Below are positions 1 through 8,565 of a DNA stretch of 64,000 nucleotides, piece by piece. This DNA is from Flavobacterium cerinum (lineage in GTDB: Bacteria > Bacteroidota > Bacteroidia > Flavobacteriales > Flavobacteriaceae). Both the position numbers and the translations under genes were made by a program. The notes below the pieces were generated by a model, which did no database searches, was not told the origin of the DNA, and was given only the letters and a program-made list of their open reading frames with translations. The DNA lies in NCBI RefSeq assembly GCF_004028155.1, contig NZ_SBII01000004.1:62001-126000 (forward strand). The letters run 5' to 3'. Position 1 is the stretch's first letter, and each line of letters opens with the position of its first letter.

Positions 1-2
1 GT

Positions 3-1109
3 AACAATTACGTACTTCCGGCTTTGGTTAATGGTAATTATTTTACCGAAACTGACGGTGGAGGCGATATGCTTTCGGCAGGTGATATAATTACAGAAAA
101 TACTACGTTGTATGTTTATAAAGAAGTAGGAACGACTACGGTATGTTCTGCCGAAGACTCTTTTGTTATAACTATTACAAATATTGCTGTGGATGATCTT
201 GATGATGTTTCAACATGTTCAGACTATGTGCTTCCTGTATTAGAAAACGGAGCTTATTATACAGCGGCTGCCGGCGGTGGTAGTGTGCTTTCTGCAGGAG
301 ATGTAATAACAGAAACAGCTACTATTTATATTTATGCAGTGTCTGATGTTAATCCTGCATGTAGTGCCGAAAATTCATTTACGGTAACAATAAATGAAGT
401 TACAGCACCTGATTTAGATGATGTAACGGCGTGTTTTGAATATGTGCTTCCAGTCTTAGAAAACGGAGCCTATTATACAGCAACTGCAGGAGGAGGTACT
501 ATGCTTGCTGCTGGTAATGTTATAACCGAGAATGCGACTGTTTATGTTTATGTAGTGTCAGGCTCTAACCCGGCATGTAATGCAGAGAGTTCTTTTGCAA
601 TTACAATTAACGCACCGGTTCCTCCATCCGGAAATAGTACTGTAGAATATATATCAAATGAAGATGTATTGTTATATGATATTGAAGTAACTGCGACCGG
701 TGTGGTGGCATGGTATGAAACAGAGGAAGATGCCGAAAGCGGAGAAAATCCTTTGTCTGAAGATACGATCGTTCCGGCAGGTACTACAACATATTATGCT
801 ACACAAACAATAGGTGAGTGTGAAAGTGCTCCGTTTGCTGTAACAGTAGATGTGGTATTAGGTGTGAAAGGGTTTAATTCTGCAGCATTTAATTATTATC
901 CTAACCCGGTGAACGATGTGCTTAATCTTAGTTATTCGAATACAATCACAGGTGTAACGGTATTCAATCTTTTAGGTCAGGAAGTTGTTGCAAAAAATAC
1001 CGATCAAAATGTTGTTCAAATCGATTTATCGCAGCTTGCTGCAGGAACCTATATGGTTAAAGTACAATCTGAAGATGCTTATAAAGTGATTAAACTTGTT
1101 AAGAGATAA
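3..1109 (+). CDS. T9SS-exported repeat protein, C-terminal part (5' end outside window)
   Basis: The reading frame is open from the first bases of the window, so this is the 3' part of a longer gene; the first possible internal start (TTG at 24) lies in the middle of a repeat and is not the real start. Three copies of a 72-residue repeat are visible (conserved Tyr codons at 9, 225 and 441, a spacing of exactly 216 nt), each carrying YVLP-L-NG-Y, a GGG turn, L-AGD-ITE and a C-AE-SF motif. A different beta-rich linker follows (about 610-860). The last ~75 residues are a type A T9SS sorting domain (NYYPNPVND, then VFNLLGQEV, ending KVIKLVKR), which directs outer-membrane export and cell-surface attachment. 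The repeats resemble those of gliding-associated adhesin-like proteins, but no enzymatic domain is visible. Confident on T9SS cargo; function unknown. Confidence 0.85.
   Translation, partial: NNYVLPALVNGNYFTETDGGGDMLSAGDIITENTTLYVYKEVGTTTVCSAEDSFVITITNIAVDDLDDVSTCSDYVLPVLENGAYYTAAAGGGSVLSAGDVITETATIYIYAVSDVNPACSAENSFTVTINEVTAPDLDDVTACFEYVLPVLENGAYYTATAGGGTMLAAGNVITENATVYVYVVSGSNPACNAESSFAITINAPVPPSGNSTVEYISNEDVLLYDIEVTATGVVAWYETEEDAESGENPLSEDTIVPAGTTTYYATQTIGECESAPFAVTVDVVLGVKGFNSAAFNYYPNPVNDVLNLSYSNTITGVTVFNLLGQEVVAKNTDQNVVQIDLSQLAAGTYMVKVQSEDAYKVIKLVKR
9..656 (+). repeat. Three in-frame 216-bp tandem repeats
   Basis: Units begin at the conserved Tyr codons at 9, 225 and 441. They are highly similar at the DNA level between the second and third units, with mostly third-position changes. 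The repeat probably continues upstream of the window. It encodes the 72-residue protein repeat of the exported protein here. Confidence 0.8.
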
Positions 1110-1140
1110 AATTTATTTTACTTATATTACATAGAAAAAA

Positions 1141-1165
1141 GGACAGCCAATGGCTGTCCTTTTGT
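1141..1165 (+). terminator. Intrinsic terminator after the T9SS gene
   Basis: An 8-bp perfect stem (GGACAGCC / GGCTGTCC) with a 3-nt loop is followed by TTTTGTTATT, 30 bp after the stop codon. Confidence 0.8.
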
Positions 1166-1171
1166 TATTAT

Positions 1172-1537
1172 TTAAAGAGAAGTATTCCTTATCTGATTAA
1201 ACTTTTTGGAAGTTATAAAACCCATTGCAGGATATAGTATAGCTGCAATAAAAAAGATATCTGGTAAAAAGAGTTTGTTTTCAAGATACAGCACATACGA
1301 CGTTATCAAAAGTGCTGGGGCCTCCAGATAATAACACACAATACGTGCTTGCTTAGGTTTTATATACAGTTTTTTCCAATAAATGGTTATTACCAGTATA
1401 GTGATAGCCAGTCCCAGAATGATGCAGCCGGGAAAATACAGTCCTCTGTTTAGCTCATCACAACCTTTAAGCAGTAATATAAAAGCAGTAAGGAAATGCA
1501 ACAAGACCTCCAGTTTTCGGAAAGTTTTCTTCTTCAT
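1172..1537 (-). CDS. Unknown four-helix membrane protein, 121 aa
   Basis: I do not recognise the family. The protein has about four hydrophobic segments (roughly residues 11-24, 36-52, 67-83 and 90-108) separated by short basic loops, so it is probably a small inner-membrane protein with both ends in the cytoplasm. It starts at an ATG 12 nt downstream of the expected transcription start of a TATTTTTG promoter element (1556-1563). It is a single-gene unit between two terminators, convergent with the T9SS gene. No catalytic or metal-binding motif is visible. Confidence 0.6.
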   Translation of the reverse strand: MKKKTFRKLEVLLHFLTAFILLLKGCDELNRGLYFPGCIILGLAITILVITIYWKKLYIKPKQARIVCYYLEAPALLITSYVLYLENKLFLPDIFFIAAILYPAMGFITSKKFNQIRNTSL

Positions 1538-1555
1538 TTCTTCTAAGGGTTTCTA

Positions 1556-1563
1556 CAAAAATA
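1556..1563 (-). promoter_or_regulatory. Bacteroidota -7 promoter element (TATTTTTG)
   Basis: The minus strand reads TATTTTTG, matching TAnnTTTG, 18 nt upstream of the ATG of the small membrane protein. No TTG lies at the expected upstream distance, so only the -7 half is supported. Confidence 0.4.
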
Positions 1564-1611
1564 AAGAAAACACTGTGGTTATGCATTTACTCAAGGTTAT
1601 GATAGTGTTGT

Positions 1612-1645
1612 AAAAAAAATCCCCTGCAGCTGCAGGGGATTTTTA
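1612..1645 (-). terminator. Bidirectional terminator (htrA side)
   Basis: A perfect palindrome (CCCCTGCAGCTGCAGGGG, 1621-1638) is flanked by an A-run on the left and a T-run on the right. Read on the minus strand it ends the htrA transcript 20 bp after its stop. It can act on either strand. Confidence 0.8.
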
Positions 1646-1664
1646 AATTGGATAGAGAGAGCGT

Positions 1665-3053
1665 TTACATTATAAAACGGATCAATTCTCCACTTTTTGA
1701 TATCATTTCTACCCTTACACGCTGGTTAGGATTTTTCTTAGAAAGCAGTTCAGATACGGTATCAATATCTTTTGCTTTTACGTTACCAATACTCAAAATT
1801 ATTCCGCCTTTAAGTTCATCATAATAAGGCATGTAATTTTCGTCTGTAATCTCTTTTATTTTAACACCATAGCTGGTTTTATATGCTTTTTTCTCCGCAG
1901 CGGTAAGGTCTTCAAATTCGAGTCCGCTGTACACAAAACTGTTTATTTCATTTTTAGAAAGCTGTACCGGCAGCGTAATCAATTTTCCATCACGCTTTAC
2001 AGCAACTTTTACTACATCATTAGGGCGTTTGGTAATAATAGCGGCATTAAGCTCGGCAAAACTATTCACCGTTTTATCGTCTATCTTCACAATGATATCG
2101 CCTTCTTTAATACCGGCTTTTTTTGCGCCGGAATCGGCAACAACACTGCTAACATAGAAACCTTGTGTTTCGTTTATGCCTAATTCTTTAGATGCGTTAC
2201 TGTTTAGCTCACCGCCCTTAACGCCAAGTGTACCACGCTGAACGTTACCATATTCCATAAGGTCTTCAATAATCTTGCGTGTAATGTTCGAAGGTACGGC
2301 AAACGAGTAACCTACATAAGACCCTGTTGTAGATGATATCATGGTGTTGATACCAATAAGCTGTCCTTTAGTATTAACCAGTGCGCCACCGCTGTTACCT
2401 GGGTTTACAGCAGCATCCGTCTGAATGAAGGATTGAAGTCCGTCTTTACTAAGATTCCTGGCTTTAGCCGAAACAATACCTGCGGTTACTGTACTGGTAA
2501 GGTTATAAGGGTTACCTACGGCAAGTACCCATTCTCCTACTTTAAGATCGTCAGAGTTACCAAATGTAGCGTACGGAAGTTTGTCTTTAGTGTCAACTTT
2601 TAGTAAGGCAATATCCATTTTGGAGTCAGTACCTACAAGTTTTGCTTTATATGTCTTATTGTTGTTAAGCGTTACTTCAAGTTCCGATGCGTTTTCGACT
2701 ACATGGTTATTAGTAACAATATAGCCATCCTGAGTAATAATAACCCCAGATCCGGTTCCTACCTGAGCAGGCTGCTGGCCACCTCGGTAGCCATACATAT
2801 AATTCATGTAAGGATCAGATGAGCCATAGCTCACATTTTTAACGTGAACAACAATATGTACAGCTTCGTCTGCAGCTGCAGTAAAATCTACCGATTCAGG
2901 TCCGGTAAAGTTTACATTTTTTGAATATAGAGACGATGGGGCTATTGATAATGCAGATGATGGTTTATCATTGTCAAATACCAGTTTGTAAGCTCCCAGA
3001 GTAGTGGCGCCGCTAAGAAGGGCAACCGCAAATAAACTAGAAATTCTTTTCAT
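1665..3053 (-). CDS. degP: HtrA/DegP-type periplasmic serine protease
   Basis: This is a Do-family (MEROPS S1C) protease/chaperone that degrades or holds misfolded envelope proteins. An N-terminal hydrophobic segment (residues 5-22) acts as signal peptide or anchor. The trypsin-like domain has His117 (TNNHVV), Asp147 (MDIALLK) and Ser221 (NPGNSGGAL), so the triad is intact. A PDZ domain covers about residues 275-365 and a second, more divergent PDZ-like region runs to the C-terminus; 462 aa is normal for Bacteroidota homologues. Residues 78-98 form a Tyr/Gly-rich linker before the protease domain, in the position of the regulatory LA loop. It is transcribed alone, divergent from dapF. Confidence 0.93.
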   Translation of the reverse strand: MKRISSLFAVALLSGATTLGAYKLVFDNDKPSSALSIAPSSLYSKNVNFTGPESVDFTAAADEAVHIVVHVKNVSYGSSDPYMNYMYGYRGGQQPAQVGTGSGVIITQDGYIVTNNHVVENASELEVTLNNNKTYKAKLVGTDSKMDIALLKVDTKDKLPYATFGNSDDLKVGEWVLAVGNPYNLTSTVTAGIVSAKARNLSKDGLQSFIQTDAAVNPGNSGGALVNTKGQLIGINTMISSTTGSYVGYSFAVPSNITRKIIEDLMEYGNVQRGTLGVKGGELNSNASKELGINETQGFYVSSVVADSGAKKAGIKEGDIIVKIDDKTVNSFAELNAAIITKRPNDVVKVAVKRDGKLITLPVQLSKNEINSFVYSGLEFEDLTAAEKKAYKTSYGVKIKEITDENYMPYYDELKGGIILSIGNVKAKDIDTVSELLSKKNPNQRVRVEMISKSGELIRFIM

Positions 3054-3132
3054 AATTTAAACAGTATTTAATTTTCGTTATTGATTAATAATTAGCAAAT
3101 TTTAAGCAGCAGCTACCATTTTACATATCATT

Positions 3133-3140
3133 TATATTTG
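3133..3140 (+). promoter_or_regulatory. Bacteroidota -7 element of dapF (TATATTTG)
   Basis: A perfect TAnnTTTG match lies 25 bp upstream of the ATG at 3165. It overlaps the alternative TTG start at 3138, which therefore cannot be used from this promoter. Confidence 0.6.
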
Positions 3141-3164
3141 TACTTTTGCCCTAATATACTAACG

Positions 3165-3947
3165 ATGGAACATACATTTTATAAATACCAGGGCACAGGG
3201 AATGACTTTGTTATGGTAGATAACCGTACTAACACATTTCCCAAAAATGATACCAAATTAATCGGTCATTTATGTGACCGTAAATTTGGCATAGGTGCTG
3301 ACGGGCTTATTTTATTAGAGAACGATGGAAATGCCGATTTTCGTATGGTCTATTATAATTCTGATGGAAATGAGAGCACTATGTGCGGTAATGGAGGCCG
3401 ATGCATTGTTGCATTTGCTAAAGCATTGGATATCATTGATAATGAAACCGACTTTGTTGCCGTAGATGGTAAACACCATGCAACCGTTGATGATCAGGGA
3501 ATTGTATCGCTTCATATGAAAGATGTAAATGCCGTTTCTGTTTACGAAAATTATGTGTTTTTAGATACCGGTTCCCCACATCATGTGGAACTGGTTGATG
3601 AACTGGAAAAATTTGATGTAAAAGGTGTTGGATCTCATATTCGATACAGTGGTTTATATGGCGATAAAGGATCAAACGTAAATTTTGTAGCCAAAACTGT
3701 CGATGACAAGTTTTCAGTAAGAACCTATGAGAGAGGGGTTGAGGATGAAACTTTGTCATGTGGAACAGGTGTAACTGCTGTTGCTATTGCGATGAAAGTG
3801 TTGCAAAAAACCGAATCTGATACCGTTACTTTATTAACACCGGGTGGAACATTATCTGTATCTTTTGTACAAAAAGGGAAGCAGTTTACAGATATCTACC
3901 TTACCGGACCTGCCCAATTTGTATTTAACGGTACTATAGAATGGTAA
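3165..3947 (+). CDS. dapF: Diaminopimelate epimerase
   Basis: DapF interconverts LL- and meso-diaminopimelate in the lysine and peptidoglycan precursor pathway, in the cytoplasm, without a cofactor. Both catalytic cysteines are present in their signature motifs: Cys74 (TMCGNGGRC) and Cys199 (TLSCGTGV). The protein begins with the typical HTFYKYQGTGNDF. I chose the ATG at 3165 (260 aa) because a longer TTG start at 3138 lies inside the promoter element. The gene overlaps the following acetyltransferase by 7 bp (ATGGTAA) and is followed closely by mltG, so the three genes form one operon with a wall-related theme. Confidence 0.96.
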   Translation: MEHTFYKYQGTGNDFVMVDNRTNTFPKNDTKLIGHLCDRKFGIGADGLILLENDGNADFRMVYYNSDGNESTMCGNGGRCIVAFAKALDIIDNETDFVAVDGKHHATVDDQGIVSLHMKDVNAVSVYENYVFLDTGSPHHVELVDELEKFDVKGVGSHIRYSGLYGDKGSNVNFVAKTVDDKFSVRTYERGVEDETLSCGTGVTAVAIAMKVLQKTESDTVTLLTPGGTLSVSFVQKGKQFTDIYLTGPAQFVFNGTIEW

Positions 3948-4471
3948 CCCTAACCGGAAATACATTTTACCTTAGGGCACTCGAGCCTGAAGATCTGGAA
4001 TTTATTTACCGGTTGGAAAACAACGAAGAGATATGGGAGGTTAGCAATACGCAAACACCCTATAGCCGTTTTTTAATACGTCAATATCTGGAAAACGCAC
4101 ATCAGGATATTTTTGAAGCCAAACAGCTCAGGCTGGCCATTTGTAAAAACGGTAGTTTCGAAGCATTGGGTCTCATAGACCTTTTTGATTTTGATGCGGT
4201 AAACCAAAGAGCGGGAATTGGGATTATTATACAAAACCCCGGAGACAGGAGTAAAGGTATGGGCAGTGAGGCTTTGGGCCTCCTTATTAACTATGCTTTT
4301 CATAAATTACAATTACATCAGCTTTATGCTAATATTGATTTAGGGAATGTTGCAAGTATAAGCCTTTTTACTAATTTTGGCTTTCAGTTAGCAGGTGTAA
4401 AAAAAGACTGGATTAAAAAAGATAATATTTACCACGACGAGGCTTTATATCAGCTTATTAGTCAACAATAA
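3941..4471 (+). CDS. GNAT-family N-acetyltransferase (RimJ/RimL type)
   Basis: The protein is 176 aa and of the RimJ/RimL-like GNAT fold, which transfers acetyl from acetyl-CoA to an amino group. It begins with the characteristic FYLRALEPEDLEFIYRLEN and has an acetyl-CoA-loop-like stretch (NPGDRSKGMGSEALGLL, near residue 100), followed by the typical ANIDLGNVASISLFTNFGF. Its substrate cannot be inferred. It overlaps dapF by 7 bp and lies 11 bp before mltG, so it is translationally coupled and co-transcribed. Confidence 0.85.
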   Translation: MVTLTGNTFYLRALEPEDLEFIYRLENNEEIWEVSNTQTPYSRFLIRQYLENAHQDIFEAKQLRLAICKNGSFEALGLIDLFDFDAVNQRAGIGIIIQNPGDRSKGMGSEALGLLINYAFHKLQLHQLYANIDLGNVASISLFTNFGFQLAGVKKDWIKKDNIYHDEALYQLISQQ

Positions 4472-4482
4472 AAACAAATACT

Positions 4483-5523
4483 TTGAACTTAAAAAAAATT
4501 GTAGGGATATTTTCTCTTGTAGTAGTTACGGCTGGTACCATTTATGGGTATATGATCTATAAAGATATTTTTTCGGCCAATACAAAATTCAATGATCGTG
4601 AGGTAGCATTGTTTATTCCAACAGGATCAAATTATGCCGAAGTTCAGGAAATAGTGAAGCCATATGTTGAAAATATGGAGCGCTTTGATATGGTTGCCAA
4701 TAAAAAAGAGTATCCTGGACACATAAGAGCCGGTAAGTTTATTTTAAAGGAGGGAATGAACAGTAATGATATTATAAACTCATTACGTCAGCCGGTGCCG
4801 GTAAACATATCGTTCAACAATCAGGAAACACTGGAAAGAGCCGTAGGCCGTATTGCTAGCCAGATCGAACCGGATAGTATTACTTTGCTAAAAGCTTTTA
4901 CTGATAAAAAGTTCCTTGAAGAGAATGGCTTTAATGAAGACAATGTATTAAGTATGTTTATTCCTAATACCTATGAGTTCTTTTGGAATACATCGGCTAC
5001 AAAGGTGAGGGATAAGATGGCTAAAGAATACAGGAAATTCTGGACACCGGAAAGATTGGCTAAAGCAGAAGCTTTAAATCTTACGCCGTTACAGGTGTCT
5101 GCTCTTGCCTCTATAGTGCACAAAGAGACTGTTAAGAACGACGAACGACCAAGGGTAGCAGGTGTATACCTTAACCGTCTTCAAAAAGGAATGAAGCTGG
5201 AAGCAGATCCAACAGTTATTTATGCAATGAAAAAGCAATCGGGAGATTTCGATCAGGTAATCAAAAGGGTGTACTTTAAAGACCTTGTAATAGATTCTCC
5301 ATATAATATGTATAAATATGCAGGATTGCCGCCAGGACCAATCGCAATGCCTGATATTACTGCGATCGATGCAGTGTTAAATCCGGAGAAGCACAATTAC
5401 ATTTATTTCTGTGCAAGTGTAACAAATTTTGGCTATCATGAGTTTGCTGTAACGGCTGCACAACATGAAGTAAATCGTCAAAAATATGTTGCTTGGGTAG
5501 AAAAAATGGGAATAAATAGATAG
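4483..5523 (+). CDS. mltG: Endolytic murein transglycosylase MltG
   Basis: MltG cleaves nascent glycan strands at the inner-membrane face and is thought to set glycan chain length. One transmembrane helix (residues 5-24) anchors a periplasmic domain with a LysM-like region (about 40-110) and the YceG catalytic domain. The catalytic Glu is Glu215 in ASIVHKETV, followed by the signature RVAGVYLNRL and LEADPTVIYA. Length 346 aa is typical. The start is TTG at 4483: no ATG lies near it, and the next in-frame Met would remove the membrane anchor. It is the third gene of the dapF operon. Confidence 0.93.
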   Translation: MNLKKIVGIFSLVVVTAGTIYGYMIYKDIFSANTKFNDREVALFIPTGSNYAEVQEIVKPYVENMERFDMVANKKEYPGHIRAGKFILKEGMNSNDIINSLRQPVPVNISFNNQETLERAVGRIASQIEPDSITLLKAFTDKKFLEENGFNEDNVLSMFIPNTYEFFWNTSATKVRDKMAKEYRKFWTPERLAKAEALNLTPLQVSALASIVHKETVKNDERPRVAGVYLNRLQKGMKLEADPTVIYAMKKQSGDFDQVIKRVYFKDLVIDSPYNMYKYAGLPPGPIAMPDITAIDAVLNPEKHNYIYFCASVTNFGYHEFAVTAAQHEVNRQKYVAWVEKMGINR

Positions 5524-5545
5524 AAATTCTTACAAAAATATTCAC

Positions 5546-5581
5546 AGCCTGATCAAGTTTTTACTTTTTCAGGCTTTTTTT
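5546..5581 (+). terminator. Intrinsic terminator of the dapF-mltG operon
   Basis: The stem AGCCTGA (5546-5552) pairs with TCAGGCT (5569-5575) and is followed by a run of seven T. The loop is 16 nt and T-rich. Confidence 0.7.
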
Positions 5582-5722
5582 ATGCCGATAAAGTGCTTTT
5601 TTTTGGGGTCAAATTGCCTTTGATGAAATCATTTGTAAGCCCCTTGTTTCACAGTAGTTACGGAAAATTATAAGCCGGATTTGTCACCCCAGGGTTATGT
5701 TAAAGTTAGGTTTTTATGTAAG

Positions 5723-5759
5723 TTGTTGTAAATCAGGTTAATGTTTTTGCTTATATTTG
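5723..5759 (+). promoter_or_regulatory. Bacteroidota promoter of the lysozyme-like gene
   Basis: TTG at 5726-5728 is separated by 23 nt from TATATTTG at 5752-5759. The ATG of the downstream gene is 47 bp further on. Confidence 0.55.
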
Positions 5760-5806
5760 CAGTCTAGAAATTTCATCGGGTGACAGCTTATGAGAAATCA
5801 AAACAC

Positions 5807-6454
5807 ATGATAAAAAAATGGATATACTTTTTAGGGCTAACCCTAATTATTACAATTGTAAGCTCGGGTTTTAAAGAAAACGAAGCAAAGCAATTTGGGA
5901 AGATTGAAGGATTTCACTTAGCGAAAGACGAAATTACCAATTACACAGTACCAACAATTGACGAAACTGCAAAAGTCAATTTAACTTTTCCTTTCACCGG
6001 AAAATCGTATACCGGCTTTAAACAAGCGGTAGCAGTAAAAGAATCACAAGGGCTTTACAAGATTGTTAACCGATATGGTTACATGGGCAAGTACCAGTTT
6101 GGTAAAAGCACCCTAAGGGCATTGGGAATAAAAGATACCAAAGAGTTCCTTAATAATCCAAAAATGCAGGAGCGCGCCTTTAAGGCCTTACTTTCTAAAA
6201 ATAAATGGGAATTGCGTAAAGAGATTCATCGTTTTGAAGGACAGGTAGTAAAAGGTATTACAATTACAGAATCAGGGCTGCTTGCAGCCGCTCACCTTGC
6301 AGGTGCAGGATCTGTAAAAAGCTTTTTAAAGAGCAATGGTAATAAAGGCTTTCGTGATGGTTTTGGAACCTCACTTAAAAGCTACATAAAAAGATTTGGT
6401 GGTTATGATACCTCAGGTATTGTTGCTAACCCGGCACCAAAGGTTAAGCTTTAA
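5807..6454 (+). CDS. Exported lysozyme-like/peptidoglycan-associated protein
   Basis: The protein is 215 aa from the ATG at 5807; a GTG at 5780 is also open but adds nothing resembling a signal sequence. Residues 1-20 form a signal peptide or anchor. The C-terminal two thirds have features of the lysozyme-like transglycosylase fold: an AVKESQG motif whose Glu is in the position of a catalytic acid, then NRYGYMGKYQFG, and LLAAAHLAGAGSV towards the end, as in phage-type muramidases. Flavobacterial homologues are often labelled LysM/peptidoglycan-binding proteins, but I see no LysM repeat. Its position directly after mltG supports a role in wall turnover. Activity is inferred, not shown. Confidence 0.65.
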   Translation: MIKKWIYFLGLTLIITIVSSGFKENEAKQFGKIEGFHLAKDEITNYTVPTIDETAKVNLTFPFTGKSYTGFKQAVAVKESQGLYKIVNRYGYMGKYQFGKSTLRALGIKDTKEFLNNPKMQERAFKALLSKNKWELRKEIHRFEGQVVKGITITESGLLAAAHLAGAGSVKSFLKSNGNKGFRDGFGTSLKSYIKRFGGYDTSGIVANPAPKVKL

Positions 6455-6475
6455 TCTTAGTGAATAGATATAAAA

Positions 6476-6504
6476 AGAACCGCTTATAAAGCGGTTCTTT
6501 TTTG
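6476..6504 (+). terminator. Intrinsic terminator
   Basis: The stem AAGAACCGCTT / AAGCGGTTCTT has a 4-nt loop and is followed by TTTTTG. It lies 22 bp after the stop of the lysozyme-like gene. Confidence 0.8.
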
Positions 6505-6609
6505 TTTATAGGTTTTCCAAACTGATTATATTTTTGGTCAATTAGATCCTTATAAAAATATCTACTGTTATATGATAATGCAGTATAATCATATTCCAGT
6601 TTAATTGGT

Positions 6610-7791
6610 TTATACTGTTTTCTTTTTTTTGTTGTAAGCGCTTAACAGCGTGTATCCTGCAATACCAGATATAACAGAGGCTATGAGTACAGCAAATTTG
6701 GCTTCAGTTTGTAAAGCAGGCTCACTAAACGAAAGCAGTGCAATAAAGATTGACATAGTAAAGCCTATACCGCCTAAAAGCCCTAATCCTAATACATGAA
6801 GCCAGTTGGTTTCTGCAGGCAGCTGCGCAATTTTTAGTTTTACCGATAACCATGACATCAAGAAGATCCCTAATGGTTTTCCTAAAAACAATCCTAATAC
6901 TATACCCATTCCTAAATTACTGAACAATCCTTCTACCATGCTGCCTTCAAAGGTAATGTTGGTATTGGCGATGGCAAAAATTGGCATAATTATAAAATTG
7001 ACGGGTCTTGATAAAGCGTGCTCCAGTTTTTCTAAAGAAGATTCGCTGCTGTCGTTAGTTGTGGGTAATGTAAGTGCAGTAAGTACACCTGCAATAGTGG
7101 CATGTATGCCTGAATGGTGAATAAGATACCACATAACAATACCCGGTACTATATAGAAAAAGATGTTTTTTACACCAAATCTATTAAACGCGATAAGTAA
7201 TGCGAATACACCTCCTGCATACATAAGGTAGTCAAAGTGAATATCTGATGAATAAAAAATTGCGATAACCAGTATAGCCATAAGGTCGTCTACTATGGCA
7301 AGCGCCGCTAAAAATATTTTAAGCCCTGTAGGTACTTTGTTTCCTAATAAGGATAGAATACCTAATGCAAAAGCGATATCAGTAGCCATCGGAATACCCC
7401 ACCCATTAGCGGTTTGGGTATCATTCATGTTAAAAAACACATAGATAAGTGCCGGAACCATAACGCCGCCCAAGGCAGCAAATACAGGTAATGACGCCTG
7501 GCGAAAGGAGGAGAGCTCACCTTCAATAATTTCACGCTTAATTTCTAAACCTACCAAAAGGAAAAATACAGCCATTAATCCGTCGTTTATCCAAAGTAAA
7601 ACAGGATAACGCAGTTGTAGGCTGTCATTTGCAAAACCGATCTCACGGTTCAGGAGGTTTTCAAAGCTTCCGGCGAAACTTGTGTTAGCAATAGTTAATG
7701 AAATTGCTACGCAAATAAGAAGTAAAATACCGCCGGCAGAAGATGAACTAAAGAAGCGCTTAAAAATTTTAAGGTTGATGAGTTTTGTCAT
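6610..7791 (-). CDS. nhaA: Na+/H+ antiporter NhaA
   Basis: NhaA is an electrogenic inner-membrane antiporter exchanging external H+ for cytoplasmic Na+, for salt and alkaline tolerance. It is 393 aa with about 12 hydrophobic helices. The ion-binding Asp pair is in LAIVDDLMAIL, and the unwound-helix motif ATDIAFALGIL and the early GLMAVFFLLVGLEIKRE are present. A short His-containing loop (HHSGIHATIAG) is also typical. It is a single gene, convergent with the lysozyme-like gene and downstream of the dnaA cluster by 57 bp. Confidence 0.96.
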   Translation of the reverse strand: MTKLINLKIFKRFFSSSSAGGILLLICVAISLTIANTSFAGSFENLLNREIGFANDSLQLRYPVLLWINDGLMAVFFLLVGLEIKREIIEGELSSFRQASLPVFAALGGVMVPALIYVFFNMNDTQTANGWGIPMATDIAFALGILSLLGNKVPTGLKIFLAALAIVDDLMAILVIAIFYSSDIHFDYLMYAGGVFALLIAFNRFGVKNIFFYIVPGIVMWYLIHHSGIHATIAGVLTALTLPTTNDSSESSLEKLEHALSRPVNFIIMPIFAIANTNITFEGSMVEGLFSNLGMGIVLGLFLGKPLGIFLMSWLSVKLKIAQLPAETNWLHVLGLGLLGGIGFTMSIFIALLSFSEPALQTEAKFAVLIASVISGIAGYTLLSAYNKKKKTV

Positions 7792-7848
7792 ATTTCAAAG
7801 TTAAGAAATATGGAACAAAACTCCCAGTTTAATAAGGAAGAAAGGTTG

Positions 7849-8565
7849 TTAAAACTTATGGACTATAAAAATACACGGCCTGTTGTGCAGGTCTATTTTT
7901 TCGCTTTTCCATTGTGCAACGGTCTTTGTTTTAATATATTCTGTTGCTAAAGTAATATCGCAGGCAATACATAAATGAGTAGTAGGCTGTAATGCACTTA
8001 AAATGTCTTCCAGTAATTTGTTATTACGGAAAGGAGTTTCAATAAAAAGCTGTGATTGTTTTTTATCCTGAGAAAGTTTTTCGAAATTTTTCAGTGCCGT
8101 TTTCTTGTCTGTTTTTTCTATAGGAAGGTAGCCGTTAAATGCAAAGCTTTGTCCGTTCATGCCCGATGCCATAATGGCTAAAAGGATGGAAGAAGGGCCA
8201 ACTAAAGGTACAACCTGAATACCTTTTTCATGCGCAATTTTTACAATAGCAGCACCGGGATCGGCAACACCCGGGCATCCGGCTTCCGACATTAGTCCAA
8301 CGTTTTTGCCTTCAAGACAGGGTTTTATAAAGTCATAATGCTCTTTAGGTTCTGTATGTTTATTAAGAACAAAGAGTTTTAAGTCGGGTTGTTTTTTAGT
8401 GGGTAATATTGCTTTTATAAAACGGCGTGCCGTTTTTTCGTTTTCAACAATATAGTGGTCTATGAACTCAATAGAGCGTTCAATAGTTATAGGTAATACT
8501 TCTTTAGGATCTGCATCATCGCCTAGCGGCACAGGTAATAAATAAAGTTTTCCGGTAGGTATCAT
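7849..8565 (-). CDS. RsmI-like SAM-dependent methyltransferase (tetrapyrrole methylase fold)
   Basis: The protein is 238 aa with the tetrapyrrole-methylase fold used by RsmI, the 16S rRNA 2'-O-methyltransferase. It begins GKLYLLPVPLGD, and carries GLMSEAGCPGVADPGA (substrate/SAM loop) and VPLVGPSSILLAIMASG. RsmI proper usually starts with a GTLYLVATPIGNL-type motif and is about 280 aa, so this looks like the shorter Bacteroidota paralogue; the target is uncertain. Its ATG overlaps the stop of the phosphatase gene (ATGA, 8562-8565), so it is the third gene of the dnaA cluster. Confidence 0.8.
   Translation of the reverse strand: MIPTGKLYLLPVPLGDDADPKEVLPITIERSIEFIDHYIVENEKTARRFIKAILPTKKQPDLKLFVLNKHTEPKEHYDFIKPCLEGKNVGLMSEAGCPGVADPGAAIVKIAHEKGIQVVPLVGPSSILLAIMASGMNGQSFAFNGYLPIEKTDKKTALKNFEKLSQDKKQSQLFIETPFRNNKLLEDILSALQPTTHLCIACDITLATEYIKTKTVAQWKSEKIDLHNRPCIFIVHKF

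Noticed and set aside
3-656. CRISPR-like array
   Set aside because: The repeats are 216 bp, in frame and coding, without short repeats and spacers.
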